Shown: positions 42,868 through 52,556 of the stretch, in pieces
Position numbering within the stretch: the first letter of the stretch is position 1
Layout: the number at the start of each line of letters is the position of its first letter
Assembly: GCF_022179065.1 (NCBI RefSeq)
Contig: NZ_BPQD01000030.1
Span: 1-64,000, forward strand
Length of the DNA stretch: 64,000 nt
Reading direction: 5' to 3'
From: Methylobacterium adhaesivum
GTDB lineage: Bacteria > Pseudomonadota > Alphaproteobacteria > Rhizobiales > Beijerinckiaceae
Position numbers and translations under genes: made by a program
The notes under the pieces: generated by a model
The model's database searches: none
Told to the model about the DNA's origin: nothing
What the model saw: only the letters and a program-made list of their open reading frames with translations

Positions 42868-45564
42868 TCAGGCGGCGCTGCGGAATGCGGCGCCGCGCAT
42901 GCGCGGGTCGCGATGGGCCGGGCGGATCTTCGCCTCGGGAACGGTCGCCGGGTCCTGCGCGACCGGCACCTCCGCCGTGTCGGCGCCGATCCCCTCGGCC
43001 GCCGCGAGGGCGAGAACACTGGCCTTCCATAGGGCGGGATCGAGGACGATCCCGGTCGCGTTGGCCACGGGCGCTTCGCTCAGGAGCTCGCGCATCACCG
43101 CCTGAGAGGCTTCAGCCGTCATAGGCGGGATCGAGGCGCCGGCCACGGGTTCCGGCACGGCGGGCGCCTCCGGAACAGTGACGGGCTTCTGCGGCACGGG
43201 TATCGCCTCGACGGTGTGCGACACCGCGTCGAACGTGAGGGCAGTCGCGCTCACCGGAATCGGCCGGACACTCTCGGCCGGCGGCAGGATGACGGCGGGC
43301 GCCTTGGACTCGACCACACCGTCCGCAATCGGCTCGGCACGCCGGGCGGCACTTGTGGCGCGGGCAAGCTGTCCGAAGGCCCGGACGGGCTCGGTCACGC
43401 CCCAGGCGAGGAACCGGAGCGAGCCCGCGAGCAGGGACTTATGGCGGTGGCGCCCCGCGAGGAACGCCCGCAGCGGCGCGGCGTCGCCGTACATGAGGTC
43501 GGCCAGCGCCCGGTAGGTGGCGGGCGTCATCGCCGCGAACACGACCCGGCCGGTGTCGCCGCGCGCCTCGGCACACGCGCGGATGGCGAACGGCGCGAAC
43601 ACCCGGCCGTCGGGGAGCGGCGTCAGGGTGAGCGTGGCGCGGTCGCCCCCGTCGTCCGGCCAGGGCGTGCCGTCGAAACGGCGCAGGGTGCAGCCCTCCG
43701 ACGAGACGCGCTCGACGGCGACGGCGAAGTAGAGGCTCCCCATCGACACCCGGCCGAAGCGCGCGACCGGCAGGCTCGGGCACCGCTCGGACAGGCGGCG
43801 CTCGGCGACGACGCCGAGGGCGACGCCGGCGATCACGAGGTTGAACAGGCACCACAGGCCCACCACCAGCATCAGGCTCGTGACGCCCGGCTCGTAGAGG
43901 TAGCGCCACGCGGCCGTGGCACAGCCGGCGGCGAGGGCCCCGAAGATCGCGAAGAACGGCCAGGCCAGGGGCGAGAGCTGGTCGGTTTCGAGGACGGTGC
44001 CCTTGGCCGTGACGTTGAAGCGCGGCTTGCGCGGCGAGATCAGCACCGCGACGATGGAGCGGGCGAGATAGACGCCCTGAACGTATTCGTACAATTCCGA
44101 GATCCAGGGCCAGCGCACCCGGCCGTAGAGGTAGTTCTGGATCATCAGGTTCGCGACGACGTAGGTCGCGGTGAAGGCCAGGACCTCGTCGATGGACGAG
44201 ACGAAGATCTTCACGTCGAAGAAGATGTGCAGCAAGGGCGCCAGCATGAAGATCAGGCGCGGCAGGGGAAAGAACCAGTAGGCCATGCTCGACAGGTAGG
44301 CGAGGCGCTGGATCGGCTGGAGCCCGGCCTTGGTCAGAGGGTTCTTCAGGAGCAGGATCTGGAACATGCCCTGACACCAGCGGGCCCGCTGACCGATGAA
44401 GGCCGCGAAAGTCTCAGGCTGCAGGCCGGCGATGAGGGGCTTGTCGACGAAGGCGCTGGTCCAGCCGCGCGCGTGCAGCTCCAGGGCGGTCTCGCAATCC
44501 TCCGTGATGGTGATGCCGGAGAATCCGCCGACCTCTTCGAGGGCCGCGCGCCGCAAAAGGGCGGCCGAGCCGCAGAAGAACGAGCCGTTCCATTTGTCGA
44601 GGCCACGCTGGGTGATGGCGTAGAACATCTCGTTCTCGGACGGCATATGCGCGAAGGTGCGCAGATTGCGCTCGACGGGGTCCGGATTGAGGAAGACGTG
44701 CGGCGTCTGCACGAGGAACAGCTTCGGGTCGCCGGCGAACAGCCCGACGGTCTCGCGCAGGAAGGAGCGGAACGGCGCGTGGTCGGCATCGAGGACGAGG
44801 ACGATCTCGGCGCGCGAGGCCGTCAACCCGTTGTTGAGGTTGCCCGCCTTGGCATTCGCGTTGCGAGCCCGCGTGAGGTAGCGGGCACCGAGATCCCGGC
44901 AGAGGGCCTGCAGTTCGGCGCGCCGCGCCCTGGCGGCTCCGGCCTTCGCGGGGTCGGCCTCGGCGCATTTCTCGTCGGTGCCGCCGTCGTCGAGGAGCCA
45001 CACGGTGAGCTTGTCGGCCGGGTAGTCGAGGTTCAGGGCCGCCGCCAGAGTGACGGCGAGGATGTCGGATCCCTCGTTGTAGCTCGGCACGAGCACGTCG
45101 ACGGCCGGCAGCTCGGCCTCGGGCGGCACGGGCGCAGGCGCCCGCGCCAGGGGGTCGGCGTTGATGATCAGGCTGAGGGAGAGGATCAGCACGCAGTAGA
45201 GTTCGGCCGAGGCCAGAACCAGGCCGAGGCCGAAACTAACGGGATCGTCGAGGCCCGGCAGGGTGCCGCTCAGGCGCCAGTAGACGTAGCGGACGACGAC
45301 GAGGCTGCCGAGGGCAAGGAAGGCCGTGCGCGGCAGGCCGTGCTTGGGGCAGCACAGCCATAGGCCGACCATGCCGGCTCCGGCCATGCCGGAGAGGGCG
45401 AGCTGCGCCGTCGTGCCGACGGGCTGGACGAGGAAGCCGAGGGCCAGAGCCGCCGAGACGGCCCAGGCAATCCAGATCAGGCCCATAACCAGCCCCTTGG
45501 CCGCGCGAAGCGGGCGCGACGCGGCGGGGGCCACCGGGGCACCGTCGAGAACGGGCAGGCCCAT
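42868..45564 (-). CDS. bcsA: Cellulose synthase catalytic subunit BcsA
   Basis: 898 residues from ATG 45564; the frame is open upstream to 45915 as a shadow of bcsS. Four N-terminal membrane helices (about 25-150) precede a GT2 catalytic domain with D192-D193-G, D259-A-D261, T354-E-D356 and Q392-R-A-R-W396, all intact, then four further helices. It polymerises UDP-glucose into beta-1,4-glucan and extrudes it. The expected PilZ domain after the last helices has R590-LSE-R594 (RxxxR), but the second motif reads R619-V-S-S-E-G624, so the Asp of DxSxxG is replaced by Arg. The last 180 residues (about 720-898) form a long Pro/Ala/Val-rich tail not found in short BcsA proteins. Order bcsS-A-B-Z-TPR-N. 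Confidence 0.95.
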   Translation of the reverse strand: MGLPVLDGAPVAPAASRPLRAAKGLVMGLIWIAWAVSAALALGFLVQPVGTTAQLALSGMAGAGMVGLWLCCPKHGLPRTAFLALGSLVVVRYVYWRLSGTLPGLDDPVSFGLGLVLASAELYCVLILSLSLIINADPLARAPAPVPPEAELPAVDVLVPSYNEGSDILAVTLAAALNLDYPADKLTVWLLDDGGTDEKCAEADPAKAGAARARRAELQALCRDLGARYLTRARNANAKAGNLNNGLTASRAEIVLVLDADHAPFRSFLRETVGLFAGDPKLFLVQTPHVFLNPDPVERNLRTFAHMPSENEMFYAITQRGLDKWNGSFFCGSAALLRRAALEEVGGFSGITITEDCETALELHARGWTSAFVDKPLIAGLQPETFAAFIGQRARWCQGMFQILLLKNPLTKAGLQPIQRLAYLSSMAYWFFPLPRLIFMLAPLLHIFFDVKIFVSSIDEVLAFTATYVVANLMIQNYLYGRVRWPWISELYEYVQGVYLARSIVAVLISPRKPRFNVTAKGTVLETDQLSPLAWPFFAIFGALAAGCATAAWRYLYEPGVTSLMLVVGLWCLFNLVIAGVALGVVAERRLSERCPSLPVARFGRVSMGSLYFAVAVERVSSEGCTLRRFDGTPWPDDGGDRATLTLTPLPDGRVFAPFAIRACAEARGDTGRVVFAAMTPATYRALADLMYGDAAPLRAFLAGRHRHKSLLAGSLRFLAWGVTEPVRAFGQLARATSAARRAEPIADGVVESKAPAVILPPAESVRPIPVSATALTFDAVSHTVEAIPVPQKPVTVPEAPAVPEPVAGASIPPMTAEASQAVMRELLSEAPVANATGIVLDPALWKASVLALAAAEGIGADTAEVPVAQDPATVPEAKIRPAHRDPRMRGAAFRSAA

Positions 45565-45568
45565 GCGC

Positions 45569-46300
45569 CTAGAATCCCGTCCGGAGATCGACGGTGGCAT
45601 ACGCGCCACCCTTGCGGGCCTGATCGTGGAGGTAGCCGGCCGAGACGCCGAACTGGACCGCGCCGAACTGCATCCCGCTGAGGTGCAGGCCGGTCCGCCA
45701 CTGGCGATAGTAATCGTCGCCCAGGATCGCGAATTCGGGACCGAAATAGCCGCCAGCGACACTCGCGACCCCGCCGCGCACCCGGCCGTAATAGGCGTTG
45801 AAGGTTGTCGCATAGGTGCCGGTGGCGTGCACCATCGTGAAGGCCGTGGGCCGCGCGTAGAGATCGAGGGCCGCCTTGAGGCCGACCCGCGTGCTCTCGG
45901 CCGAGAGGCTGTCATCGAGGCGCGAGACCTCGTTGCGGCGGATGTTCAAACCGACGAAGCCCGAGAGCACGGCGTCGGGCATCACCCAGGCGTAGCCCGC
46001 CAGGGCGGCGATCTCGGCCTGCTCGCCGAGGCCGTTGCGACCCGTGCGATACGAGCCGATCAGCCCGTCGAGGCGCACGCGCGGGCCGCTGACGAGGAGG
46101 TTGTCGGCCGGCGCCGCCGTCGCCGTGGCGCCGGCGAACTGCGATCCTTGCGAGCTGATCGTCGTCGAGGCGTCGACGGCGACGATCCAGGCGTCCCGCT
46201 CGGCCGGCGCGACGGCACCGGTGTACCAATCGGCGGCGCGCGCGGCGGGGGCGACGCAGGCGGCCAGGGCCGCCGCGAAGCAGGTGGAACTGCGGAACAT
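45569..46300 (-). CDS. bcsS: Cellulose biosynthesis protein BcsS
   Basis: 243 residues from ATG 46300, chosen because a signal peptide begins there (MFRSSTCFAAALAACVAPAARA). The mature protein has alternating short strands ending in aromatics (GYAWVMPDAVLSGFVGLNIRRNE, TYATTFNAYYGRVRGG, GYFGPEFAILGDDYYRQWRTGLHLSG, FGVSAGYLHD, YATVDLRTGF) and ends with Phe, like an outer-membrane beta-barrel. This matches the BcsS family of alphaproteobacterial cellulose operons. It is the first gene of the operon, four bases before bcsA. It may supply the outer-membrane pore that the TPR protein lacks (inference). Confidence 0.82.
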   Translation of the reverse strand: MFRSSTCFAAALAACVAPAARAADWYTGAVAPAERDAWIVAVDASTTISSQGSQFAGATATAAPADNLLVSGPRVRLDGLIGSYRTGRNGLGEQAEIAALAGYAWVMPDAVLSGFVGLNIRRNEVSRLDDSLSAESTRVGLKAALDLYARPTAFTMVHATGTYATTFNAYYGRVRGGVASVAGGYFGPEFAILGDDYYRQWRTGLHLSGMQFGAVQFGVSAGYLHDQARKGGAYATVDLRTGF

Positions 46301-46640
46301 GTCGATACGCCACGAGACTTGTGATGGCGGGACGATCAGGCTGGTAGCCTTAAGGAGACCTTGCCGGGTTCGAGACCATCCAAAGGATCGGCGACCTAGG
46401 CCATCCGGCCTCGGGTGGTACGTCGCGGCTCGGTCGGGACGGCGAAACGGGTCCGAACGACCGGCTCCGGCTCGCGATCGGCGGCCCGCCGGCAGCGGGT
46501 TCACTTTGGGCGACCCGGTGCGACGGGACTTCGGCCAGAGACGCCTGAGTGTCTCTCACAAAACGCCCGCCGCGCTGTCGCATGCGGAGCAAGAACCGGC
46601 AGCGACCGGGAGTTTTGTGAGCACTCTTAGGCCGAACGGC
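46301..46640. promoter_or_regulatory. Upstream region of the cellulose operon, including a dispersed repeat
   Basis: 340 bases between the LuxR-type regulator stop and bcsS. No gene is seen. It should contain the cellulose operon promoter. Near the far end (46552-46617) lies one copy of a 66-base element that also occurs at 58795-58861, and within this copy a perfect 10-base inverted repeat (ctcacaaaac 46555-46564, gttttgtgag 46612-46621) could fold as a long hairpin. Confidence 0.5.
46552..46617. repeat. Dispersed repeat, copy A
   Basis: By hand alignment, 48 of 66 positions match the copy at 58795-58861 with a single one-base gap, including tctctca, caaaac and cccgc blocks at one end. Both copies lie upstream of leftward genes linked to cyclic-di-GMP or exopolysaccharide (bcsS and the PAS-GGDEF gene). 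Confidence 0.5.
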
Positions 46641-47327
46641 CTAGGCCTTCGCCAGGACACGCGACCCGGCGACGGCCGCTGCCGCCCGGTTGGCGACACC
46701 GAGGGCGCGCAGGAGGGCCGCGACATGCACCTTCACGGTTCCCTCACCGAGATCGAGGCTGCGGGCGATCTCCTTGTTCGAGCGACCCTCCACGATGAGC
46801 GCGAGGACCTCCCGCTGGCGTCGGGTCAACGCCGTTCCGGCGGTTTCATCGGCCTCGGGCCGGGGCATCGCCGCGCCGGCCGGCGTCGATCCCTCGGCGA
46901 GGAAGGCCGGCACGAAGATGTTGCCGGCGAGGATGGAGCCCAGGGCCTTCACCAGTTCGGCCGCCCCGAAGGTCTTGGGCACGTAGCCGTGGCTGCCGGC
47001 GGCCAACGCCGTGAGGATGTCGCCGCGATCCGTCGAGGCGGAGACGATGGCGGTCTTCACGCCGGGAAAACATTCCCGCACGGCCCCGAGGGACGCGGCG
47101 CCGGCCATGCCCGGCATGCGCAGGTCGAACAGGGCGAGGGCCGCCTCCGGCCGCTCGGCGAGGGCGGCGAGGGCCTCGTCGAGGGAGCCGGTCTCCACGA
47201 CCCGCGCGAAGCCCAGATGACGCGTGAGCAGCGCCGACACGGCCATGCGGAAGAACTCGTCGTCGTCGGCGATGACGGCGACGAGCCCGCCGGGTTGCGC
47301 GGGGTCGTTGGAATCCATGAATGTCAT
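46641..47327 (-). CDS. LuxR/NarL-type response regulator
   Basis: 228 residues from ATG 47327 (47318 is an alternative, three residues shorter). The receiver domain (15-135) has the acidic D21-D22 pair, phospho-acceptor D68 in LFDLRMPGM and the lysine in GYVPKTFG. The C-terminal LuxR helix-turn-helix (about 160-225) reads [44 protein letters not shown]. It starts 17 bases after the stop of the hybrid kinase gene on the same strand, so they form an operon and probably a signalling pair. Its stop lies 340 bases upstream of the cellulose operon, so the operon is a candidate target. Confidence 0.9.
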   Translation of the reverse strand: MTFMDSNDPAQPGGLVAVIADDDEFFRMAVSALLTRHLGFARVVETGSLDEALAALAERPEAALALFDLRMPGMAGAASLGAVRECFPGVKTAIVSASTDRGDILTALAAGSHGYVPKTFGAAELVKALGSILAGNIFVPAFLAEGSTPAGAAMPRPEADETAGTALTRRQREVLALIVEGRSNKEIARSLDLGEGTVKVHVAALLRALGVANRAAAAVAGSRVLAKA

Positions 47328-47344
47328 CGCGGCGTCGAGGCCTG

Positions 47345-49753
47345 TTATCCGACGGCTCGGCCGGCCGGCCTCGTCGGCTCCTCCATAGTCGCGATGAGGC
47401 GCCGCGTCTCCAGGGACGCAGCGCTCGCATAGGCCCGGCACCGTTCGAGGGCCGCGTCGAATCCGCCCCGGCCGTCGCGCCCGATGCGCGCTTCCGCATG
47501 CGCGTCGAGGGCGGCGCAGGCCGTGCTGAGGTCCGAGAAGCCGATGAGCCCGGAGGCGGCGGCGAGGGCATGGGCCTGGCGCCGCAGGGTCTCGCGCGCC
47601 TCCGGGGTCTCCGGCGCCGCCCCGAAACTGTCGCCGATGAGGGCGGACAGGCGCGTCAGGAGCGCGAGGGCGGCCTGAGCCGGCATAAGGTCGCGGAAGG
47701 CCCCGTAGCGGGCCCGGTCGAGGGTCGGCTCGGCCATCCCGTCGGCGTCCGGCACCGGATCGGCATCGGGCAGCCAGCGGGCGATGACGGCGTGGAGATC
47801 GGCGTTCGTGAACGGCTTGCCGAGGTGGTCGTCGAGGCCGGCCTCGCGGAACGCCGCCACCTGCGCGGGCAGGACGTTCGCGGTCATCGCCACGATGGGC
47901 ACGCGGGCGCCCGCGCCCGGAAGGCAGCGGATGAGGCGCGTCGCCATGAGCCCGTCGAGGCCCGGCATCTGGATATCCATGAGGACGACATCGTAGGCCT
48001 TCGCTTCGACGGCCCTCACGGCGGCGAACCCGTTCTCGGCAAGATCGACGGAATGCCCGGCCGACCGCAGCATGATGCTGGCGAGCTCGCGATTGATGTC
48101 GATGTCCTCCACGAGCAGGATGCGCGCCGGCTTCACGGTCGCCGGCCGCGAGGGCGGGGCGGTCGCCCCGTCGACATTCCCCGCCTTCGGCAGGGTGAGT
48201 CTGACCCAGAAGGTCGATCCGCGACCCGGCGCCGAGCGCACCCCGATCTCGCCGCCCATGCGTTCGACGAGGCGCTTGCTGATGGCGAGACCGAGGCCGG
48301 CGCCCCCCGCGCCGCGCCGGATCGAACTGTCGACCTGATAGAAGCGCTCGAACAAGCGTTCCTGATGATCGTCCGCGATGCCGATGCCGGTATCGGTGAC
48401 GCTGATGAGAAGGCCCTCGCCCGAGGGCGTACGGCCCTGGTGGCGCAGGGTAAGGGTGATGCTGCCGCGCGGCGTGAACTTCACGGCGTTGTTGAGGAGG
48501 TTGAGCAGCACCTGCTGCAGGCGGGCCTCGTCGCAGACGAGATGGGCGGGGATGTCGGGATCGACCCGCGCGGTGATGTCGAGGTCCTTGCCGGAGGCCG
48601 AGGCGCTGACGATGGCGAGACAGCCGTCGACGAGGGGCTGCACCGCGAAGGGCTTCGGATCGAGGGTCACCACGCCGGCCTCGACGGAGGAGAAGTCGAG
48701 GATGTCGTTGACGATGCCGAGGAGGTTCGCACCGGACGCCCGCACGAGTTCGGCGTAGCGGCGCAGGTCGCCGTCGAGGCGGTCCGAGCCGGCGAGCAGA
48801 CCGGCAAAGCCGATCACGGCGTTCAGGGGCGTGCGCAGTTCGTGGCTCATGGCCGAGAGGAACTCGGTCTTGGCCGCGTTGGCGCGTTCGGCCGACAGGC
48901 GCGCCGCCTCGGCCTCGCCCTTGGCCTCGATGAGCGCGGTTTCGGCGGCCTTGCGCGCGGAGATATCGAGGTTCAGCCCGATGATGCGGTGCGCCACGCC
49001 GGCCTCGTCGTGGCAGGGGCGGCCGATCGCCTGGAGCCAGCGGACCTCGCCGCCGGCGAGGCGCACCCGGAACGCGATGTCGAACGTCGCGGCGCGGGCG
49101 ACCGCCTCGCGCACGGCGCGCAGAGTCGGCACCCGGTCCGCCGGATGGACCCGGCGCATCCAGTCGCGGATCTCGACGATGGCGGGCCGGTCGCCGGGCA
49201 GGCCGTGCAGGCTCGCGCTCGCGGGCGACAGGACCATGGCACGGTCGGCGAACCGTACGTCGAACAACCCCGCCCCGGCGGCTTCCTGGGACAGCCGCAG
49301 CAGGGCGCTGGCGTCCTCGAGGGCACGGCGGTCCCTGACCATGCCCTCGATGTCAACGGCGGAACTCAGCCAGCCGACCAGTTCGCCGTCCGCGATGAGG
49401 GGCTTGAAGGTGAGTTGATGCCAAAGCCCGCGGCCGTCGCCACGCCGCAGCCGCGCCTCGCAGGTGCTGCCAGCCGTGCGCGCGCGGTCCATGGCTCGGC
49501 CGACCAGGGGCCGGTCGTCGCGATGGCAGCGGGCGAGGGCGACACCATGACAGGCGCGCGCGTCGCCGAAATAGGCTTGGAAAGCCTCGTTGGTGTAGAT
49601 GGCCTCGCCCGTATCCGCGCGCTCCACCCAGACGAGTGCCGGCAACGCGTCCGCCACCAGACGGTAAAGTTCACCCGGCTTCGGCGCGTCGTTCCGGGGG
49701 CTTGTCGGGGTCGAATTGGGGTGATTCAGGTCGGATTGCGCGGAGATCTGCAC
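47345..49753 (-). CDS. Hybrid sensor histidine kinase: PAS-PAS-HisKA-HATPase-REC-Hpt
   Basis: 802 residues with no membrane helices, so probably cytoplasmic. Two PAS domains (about 25-140 and 150-280, the second ending [16 protein letters not shown]), HisKA with H304 in [16 protein letters not shown], an ATPase domain with [23 protein letters not shown] and [14 protein letters not shown], a receiver with D593 in [11 protein letters not shown], and a C-terminal Hpt with H728 in [14 protein letters not shown]. It is thus a complete phosphorelay in one chain that needs only a final receiver. That receiver is likely the LuxR-type protein encoded next. The gene stands beside the cellulose operon and its terminal REC/Hpt protein. 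Confidence 0.93.
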   Translation of the reverse strand: MQISAQSDLNHPNSTPTSPRNDAPKPGELYRLVADALPALVWVERADTGEAIYTNEAFQAYFGDARACHGVALARCHRDDRPLVGRAMDRARTAGSTCEARLRRGDGRGLWHQLTFKPLIADGELVGWLSSAVDIEGMVRDRRALEDASALLRLSQEAAGAGLFDVRFADRAMVLSPASASLHGLPGDRPAIVEIRDWMRRVHPADRVPTLRAVREAVARAATFDIAFRVRLAGGEVRWLQAIGRPCHDEAGVAHRIIGLNLDISARKAAETALIEAKGEAEAARLSAERANAAKTEFLSAMSHELRTPLNAVIGFAGLLAGSDRLDGDLRRYAELVRASGANLLGIVNDILDFSSVEAGVVTLDPKPFAVQPLVDGCLAIVSASASGKDLDITARVDPDIPAHLVCDEARLQQVLLNLLNNAVKFTPRGSITLTLRHQGRTPSGEGLLISVTDTGIGIADDHQERLFERFYQVDSSIRRGAGGAGLGLAISKRLVERMGGEIGVRSAPGRGSTFWVRLTLPKAGNVDGATAPPSRPATVKPARILLVEDIDINRELASIMLRSAGHSVDLAENGFAAVRAVEAKAYDVVLMDIQMPGLDGLMATRLIRCLPGAGARVPIVAMTANVLPAQVAAFREAGLDDHLGKPFTNADLHAVIARWLPDADPVPDADGMAEPTLDRARYGAFRDLMPAQAALALLTRLSALIGDSFGAAPETPEARETLRRQAHALAAASGLIGFSDLSTACAALDAHAEARIGRDGRGGFDAALERCRAYASAASLETRRLIATMEEPTRPAGRAVG

Positions 49754-49986
49754 AGACTACCTGCTTTCGATTTCGTTTCCAGCCATCGCGACGTTCGGTT
49801 TTTTCGAACTACCCTCATCGATTAAATTTTTTCGGGTTCCACGATCAAGATTTATCGATATATCGGCCAAGAATTTTAGACGGACCGTAGCCCTGCGAAG
49901 ATGATGAAACCGTTAAATCGTTGGTCACGACACGGCAACGTCACGATCTACGCGCTCGACCGACTTCCCCAGGCCAAACCTTCGCG
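49754..49986. promoter_or_regulatory. AT-rich divergent promoter region
   Basis: About 230 bases with a strongly AT-rich core (49780-49890) between the divergent kinase and PilZ genes. Promoters for both are expected here. No specific site could be assigned. Confidence 0.4.
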
Positions 49987-50331
49987 ATGACGTCTGATGC
50001 GGAGTTCCCCGGACGGCCGCCTCCGGAAAACCGGCGCCGCCACAGGCGCCTGCCCGTGACGGTGTCGGCGCGCGTGGTTCACGCCGGCACCACGCACCGG
50101 ACTGATATCCTGGACGTGAGCGACGACGGGATGCTGCTGGCGGCCGTCGAGGGGCTCGTCGCCGTAACGGACCAGATCGTCGACGTCCATTCGTCCGCCC
50201 TGGGCCGCGTGCGGGCGAAAGTTGTCGGCGTCAGCCGCAGCGGCATCCACGTTCAGCTCGAAAGCTTTCCGCCGGGCTACGCGGCGGCCGTCGAGAGGCT
50301 CTTCGCACTGACGCGCACGTGGATCCCGTGA
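49987..50331 (+). CDS. Stand-alone PilZ-domain protein
   Basis: 114 residues from ATG 49987; the frame is open to 49921, but the PilZ motif fits either start. Both cyclic-di-GMP motifs are complete: R17-x3-R21 in RRRHRR and D43-V-S45-D-D-G48. The following strands (MLLAAVEGLV, VDVHSSALGRVRAKVVGVSRSGIHVQL) complete the barrel. It has no other domain, so it would act as a diffusible c-di-GMP receptor that binds a partner. It lies next to the kinase and cellulose genes, where the BcsA PilZ motif appears degenerate. Confidence 0.85.
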   Translation: MTSDAEFPGRPPPENRRRHRRLPVTVSARVVHAGTTHRTDILDVSDDGMLLAAVEGLVAVTDQIVDVHSSALGRVRAKVVGVSRSGIHVQLESFPPGYAAAVERLFALTRTWIP

Positions 50332-50395
50332 CGCGACGGGCACGAACATGGGATGTGACCGCATGCTGACTGCGGCGGTCGGGATGGGGTTGGTC

Positions 50396-51373
50396 TCACG
50401 CGAATGGGACCACCATCTCGAAGTGGAGGCCGCGCCCGTCGAGGGTGCGCCGGAAACGTCCCCGCAGGCTGCGCTCGATGGTCTGCTGAAGGAGGCGTGA
50501 GCCGAACCCGCTGCCTTCGGTCTTCGAGGCGTCGGGCGGGGCAGTGCCTTCCTCCCAGATGAGCCGCAAGTCGCTGCCCTCCAGGTAGCCCTGCAATCGA
50601 AGGGCTCCGGTGCCCGACAGGGCTCCATGCTTGGCCGAGTTGGTGGCGAGTTCGTGGAAGATCATGGCGAAGTCGTTGACGTGACCGGGCGCCGTGGAGG
50701 CGTTCTCATCGATGTCGATGACGATGTTGGCACCGTGCCGGTAGGGCGCCAGGATGCGCTCGGCGAGGTCGCGGAGCCTCACGTTGCCCTGTTCGAGCGT
50801 GTGCGACCGGGTCGCGAGGGCGGTCGCCTCGTGCAGGACGCCGAAGCGGCGGGACAGATCCTCGACGAAGGTCGGCGTGGATTTGGCCTCCCGCGCGACG
50901 ATGGCCGTGAGGGCGCGGGCGACGGCGAACATGTTCGAGACGCGGTGTTGAAGTTCCGCCGTCAAGAGGTGCTCTGCATCCTCCGCCCGCTTGCGGTCGG
51001 TGATATCGAGGAAGATCGCCTGGACCCACTCGCCGACCTGACCGGCATCGCCACCGACGCCGCGCGCCGAGACCCAGCGGGCATCCGGACCGGTACCGAT
51101 GCGGAAATCGAAGCTGTACGGTTGGGGGTCGGTGGCGCTCGCCTCCCAGTCAAGTTCCATTCCGGGCCGGTCCTCCGGATGCACCTTGGCGAACAGGTCG
51201 TCGATGGAGACGACGGACTCGGGTGTGTCCCAGAACGTGCGGCAGAGGCCGTCGAGCTGGGCCAGACGACGCGTGGGCGACCATGCCCACAGGGCAACCC
51301 CGCCCCGATGGATGGTGTCCGTGAAGCTCTCCAGCGTCCACGTATATGCGGTCGAAGTCATGTCCTGGGGCAT
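50396..51373 (-). CDS. PAS-HWE histidine kinase
   Basis: 325 residues from ATG 51373 (51361 is an alternative start). An N-terminal PAS domain (about 15-130, HPEDRPGM and a PAC end QAIFLDITDRKRAE) is followed by an HWE/HisKA_2-type kinase core: H143 in ELQHRVSNMFAVARAL, HELATNSAKHGALS, LRLIWEEG and a glycine loop SGFGSRLLQQTIERSLRG. Such kinases are typical of alphaproteobacteria and often feed the PhyR/EcfG general stress pathway or light/redox signalling. No response regulator is adjacent. No transmembrane helix is seen. Confidence 0.9.
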   Translation of the reverse strand: MPQDMTSTAYTWTLESFTDTIHRGGVALWAWSPTRRLAQLDGLCRTFWDTPESVVSIDDLFAKVHPEDRPGMELDWEASATDPQPYSFDFRIGTGPDARWVSARGVGGDAGQVGEWVQAIFLDITDRKRAEDAEHLLTAELQHRVSNMFAVARALTAIVAREAKSTPTFVEDLSRRFGVLHEATALATRSHTLEQGNVRLRDLAERILAPYRHGANIVIDIDENASTAPGHVNDFAMIFHELATNSAKHGALSGTGALRLQGYLEGSDLRLIWEEGTAPPDASKTEGSGFGSRLLQQTIERSLRGRFRRTLDGRGLHFEMVVPFA

Positions 51374-51613
51374 GCGTTCTCTAAATCGCTGTCAGGGCCG
51401 GGACGATTCCGACGCCTCTCCGCCGAACCGCGCCGGACTCGGCCCGAGGCCGGGTGGCGCGCGCGGATTCGAGCACCGTCGTTCGCAATGAACCGGACGA
51501 GAGGGGCCCGGACGGACGAATAAACGCCTGCAGAAGCGTTCGGCTCCGGCATTCGGGACCGCGTCGCACTTCTCTTGCGAATGCCTCGGGGGGGCCCGTC
51601 CTGCGGGAAACGC

Positions 51614-52324
51614 TCAGGCGGGCAGGACCACCACCTTCGTCTTGACCGGGGTCTGGGCGTAGAGGTGGATCATGTCCTGACTGAGCAGGCCTACGCAGCC
51701 ACTGGTGATGCCGCTGCCGATGGTGTCGGGCTCGCTGCTCGCGTAGATCGTATAGAGCGTATAGGCGCCGTTCTGGTAGAGATGGAGGGTGCGTGCGCCG
51801 AGGGGGTTGTCGAGGCCGCCCGGCATGCCGCGCGCGTATTTTGCGGCCTCGGGCTGACGGCGGATCATTTCCTTCGGCGGCGTCCAGGTCGCCCATTCGG
51901 ACTTGCGACCGACATAGGCGTCGCCGCTCCACAGAAACCCGTCGCGGCCGACATTCGCGCCGTAGCGGGTGGCCGTGCCGTCGCCCTCGACGCGGTAGAC
52001 GTAGAAGTTGCGCGGATCGACCACGATGGTACCGGCCGCCGCCTTGGTCTCATAGGCGACCGTGCGGCGAAAGTACTTCGGGTCGACCTTGCTCACATCC
52101 GTCGCCGGAATCGGGAACTTCTCGTTGGGCATCGGCCCGTAGATCTTCGCCGCCTCGGCGCGCAGGGCGCCATCGGAATTGACGCAGCCGGCGAGCCCGA
52201 GGGCCCCGACACCGGCAGCCGAGCCGACCAGGAACGACCGGCGGCTGAGACGCTCCTCCCGAAAGTTGGGGGACGCGGCCCCGGTCATCCCAACGTAATC
52301 GACCCTGCCCTCGCCCCCGATCAT
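51614..52324 (-). CDS. YkuD (L,D-transpeptidase)-like exported protein with altered active site
   Basis: 236 residues; the start at 52288 is an alternative that removes 12 residues. The leader has twin arginines followed by a hydrophobic segment and a cysteine (SRRSFLVGSAAGVGALGLAGC), indicating Tat export and possible lipidation. The body is YkuD-like: KAAAGTIVVDPRNFYVYRV, WTPPKEMIRRQP, GMPGGLDNPLGARTLHLYQNG and SGITSGCVGLL. The nucleophile is C210, but the two histidines of the usual active site appear replaced, reading I-Y194-A-S where IHGT is expected and T-S208-G-C where SHGC is expected. The family cross-links peptidoglycan between residues 3-3 or attaches proteins to it; activity here is uncertain. 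Confidence 0.82.
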   Translation of the reverse strand: MIGGEGRVDYVGMTGAASPNFREERLSRRSFLVGSAAGVGALGLAGCVNSDGALRAEAAKIYGPMPNEKFPIPATDVSKVDPKYFRRTVAYETKAAAGTIVVDPRNFYVYRVEGDGTATRYGANVGRDGFLWSGDAYVGRKSEWATWTPPKEMIRRQPEAAKYARGMPGGLDNPLGARTLHLYQNGAYTLYTIYASSEPDTIGSGITSGCVGLLSQDMIHLYAQTPVKTKVVVLPA

Positions 52325-52556
52325 GATCCCGGACCTTTCGCGTCTTGCGGCCCGATCAGCGAATGCTTCGGCCTCTACCGGCCGCGTGCACTAGGTGGTT
52401 GCGGCGGCCGGTCTCCTGATCGACCGACAAGCTTCGCTTTTGCGTCGAGAGTGTGGCGAAATCCGCCGCCTTCGACGCCGCGTCGAGAAACCCGATCGAC
52501 GGGCAGACGTACCAGGACCGTCACGCCCACCCCGGTACGCCCTGCCGCCCGCTCGG

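Noticed and set aside
45565-45915. Upstream extension of bcsA
   Set aside because: Ser/Arg-rich shadow of bcsS; BcsA homology begins at 45564.
50627-51523. 298-codon rightward frame opposite the HWE kinase
   Set aside because: Antisense to a clearly coding gene; composition typical of shadow frames.
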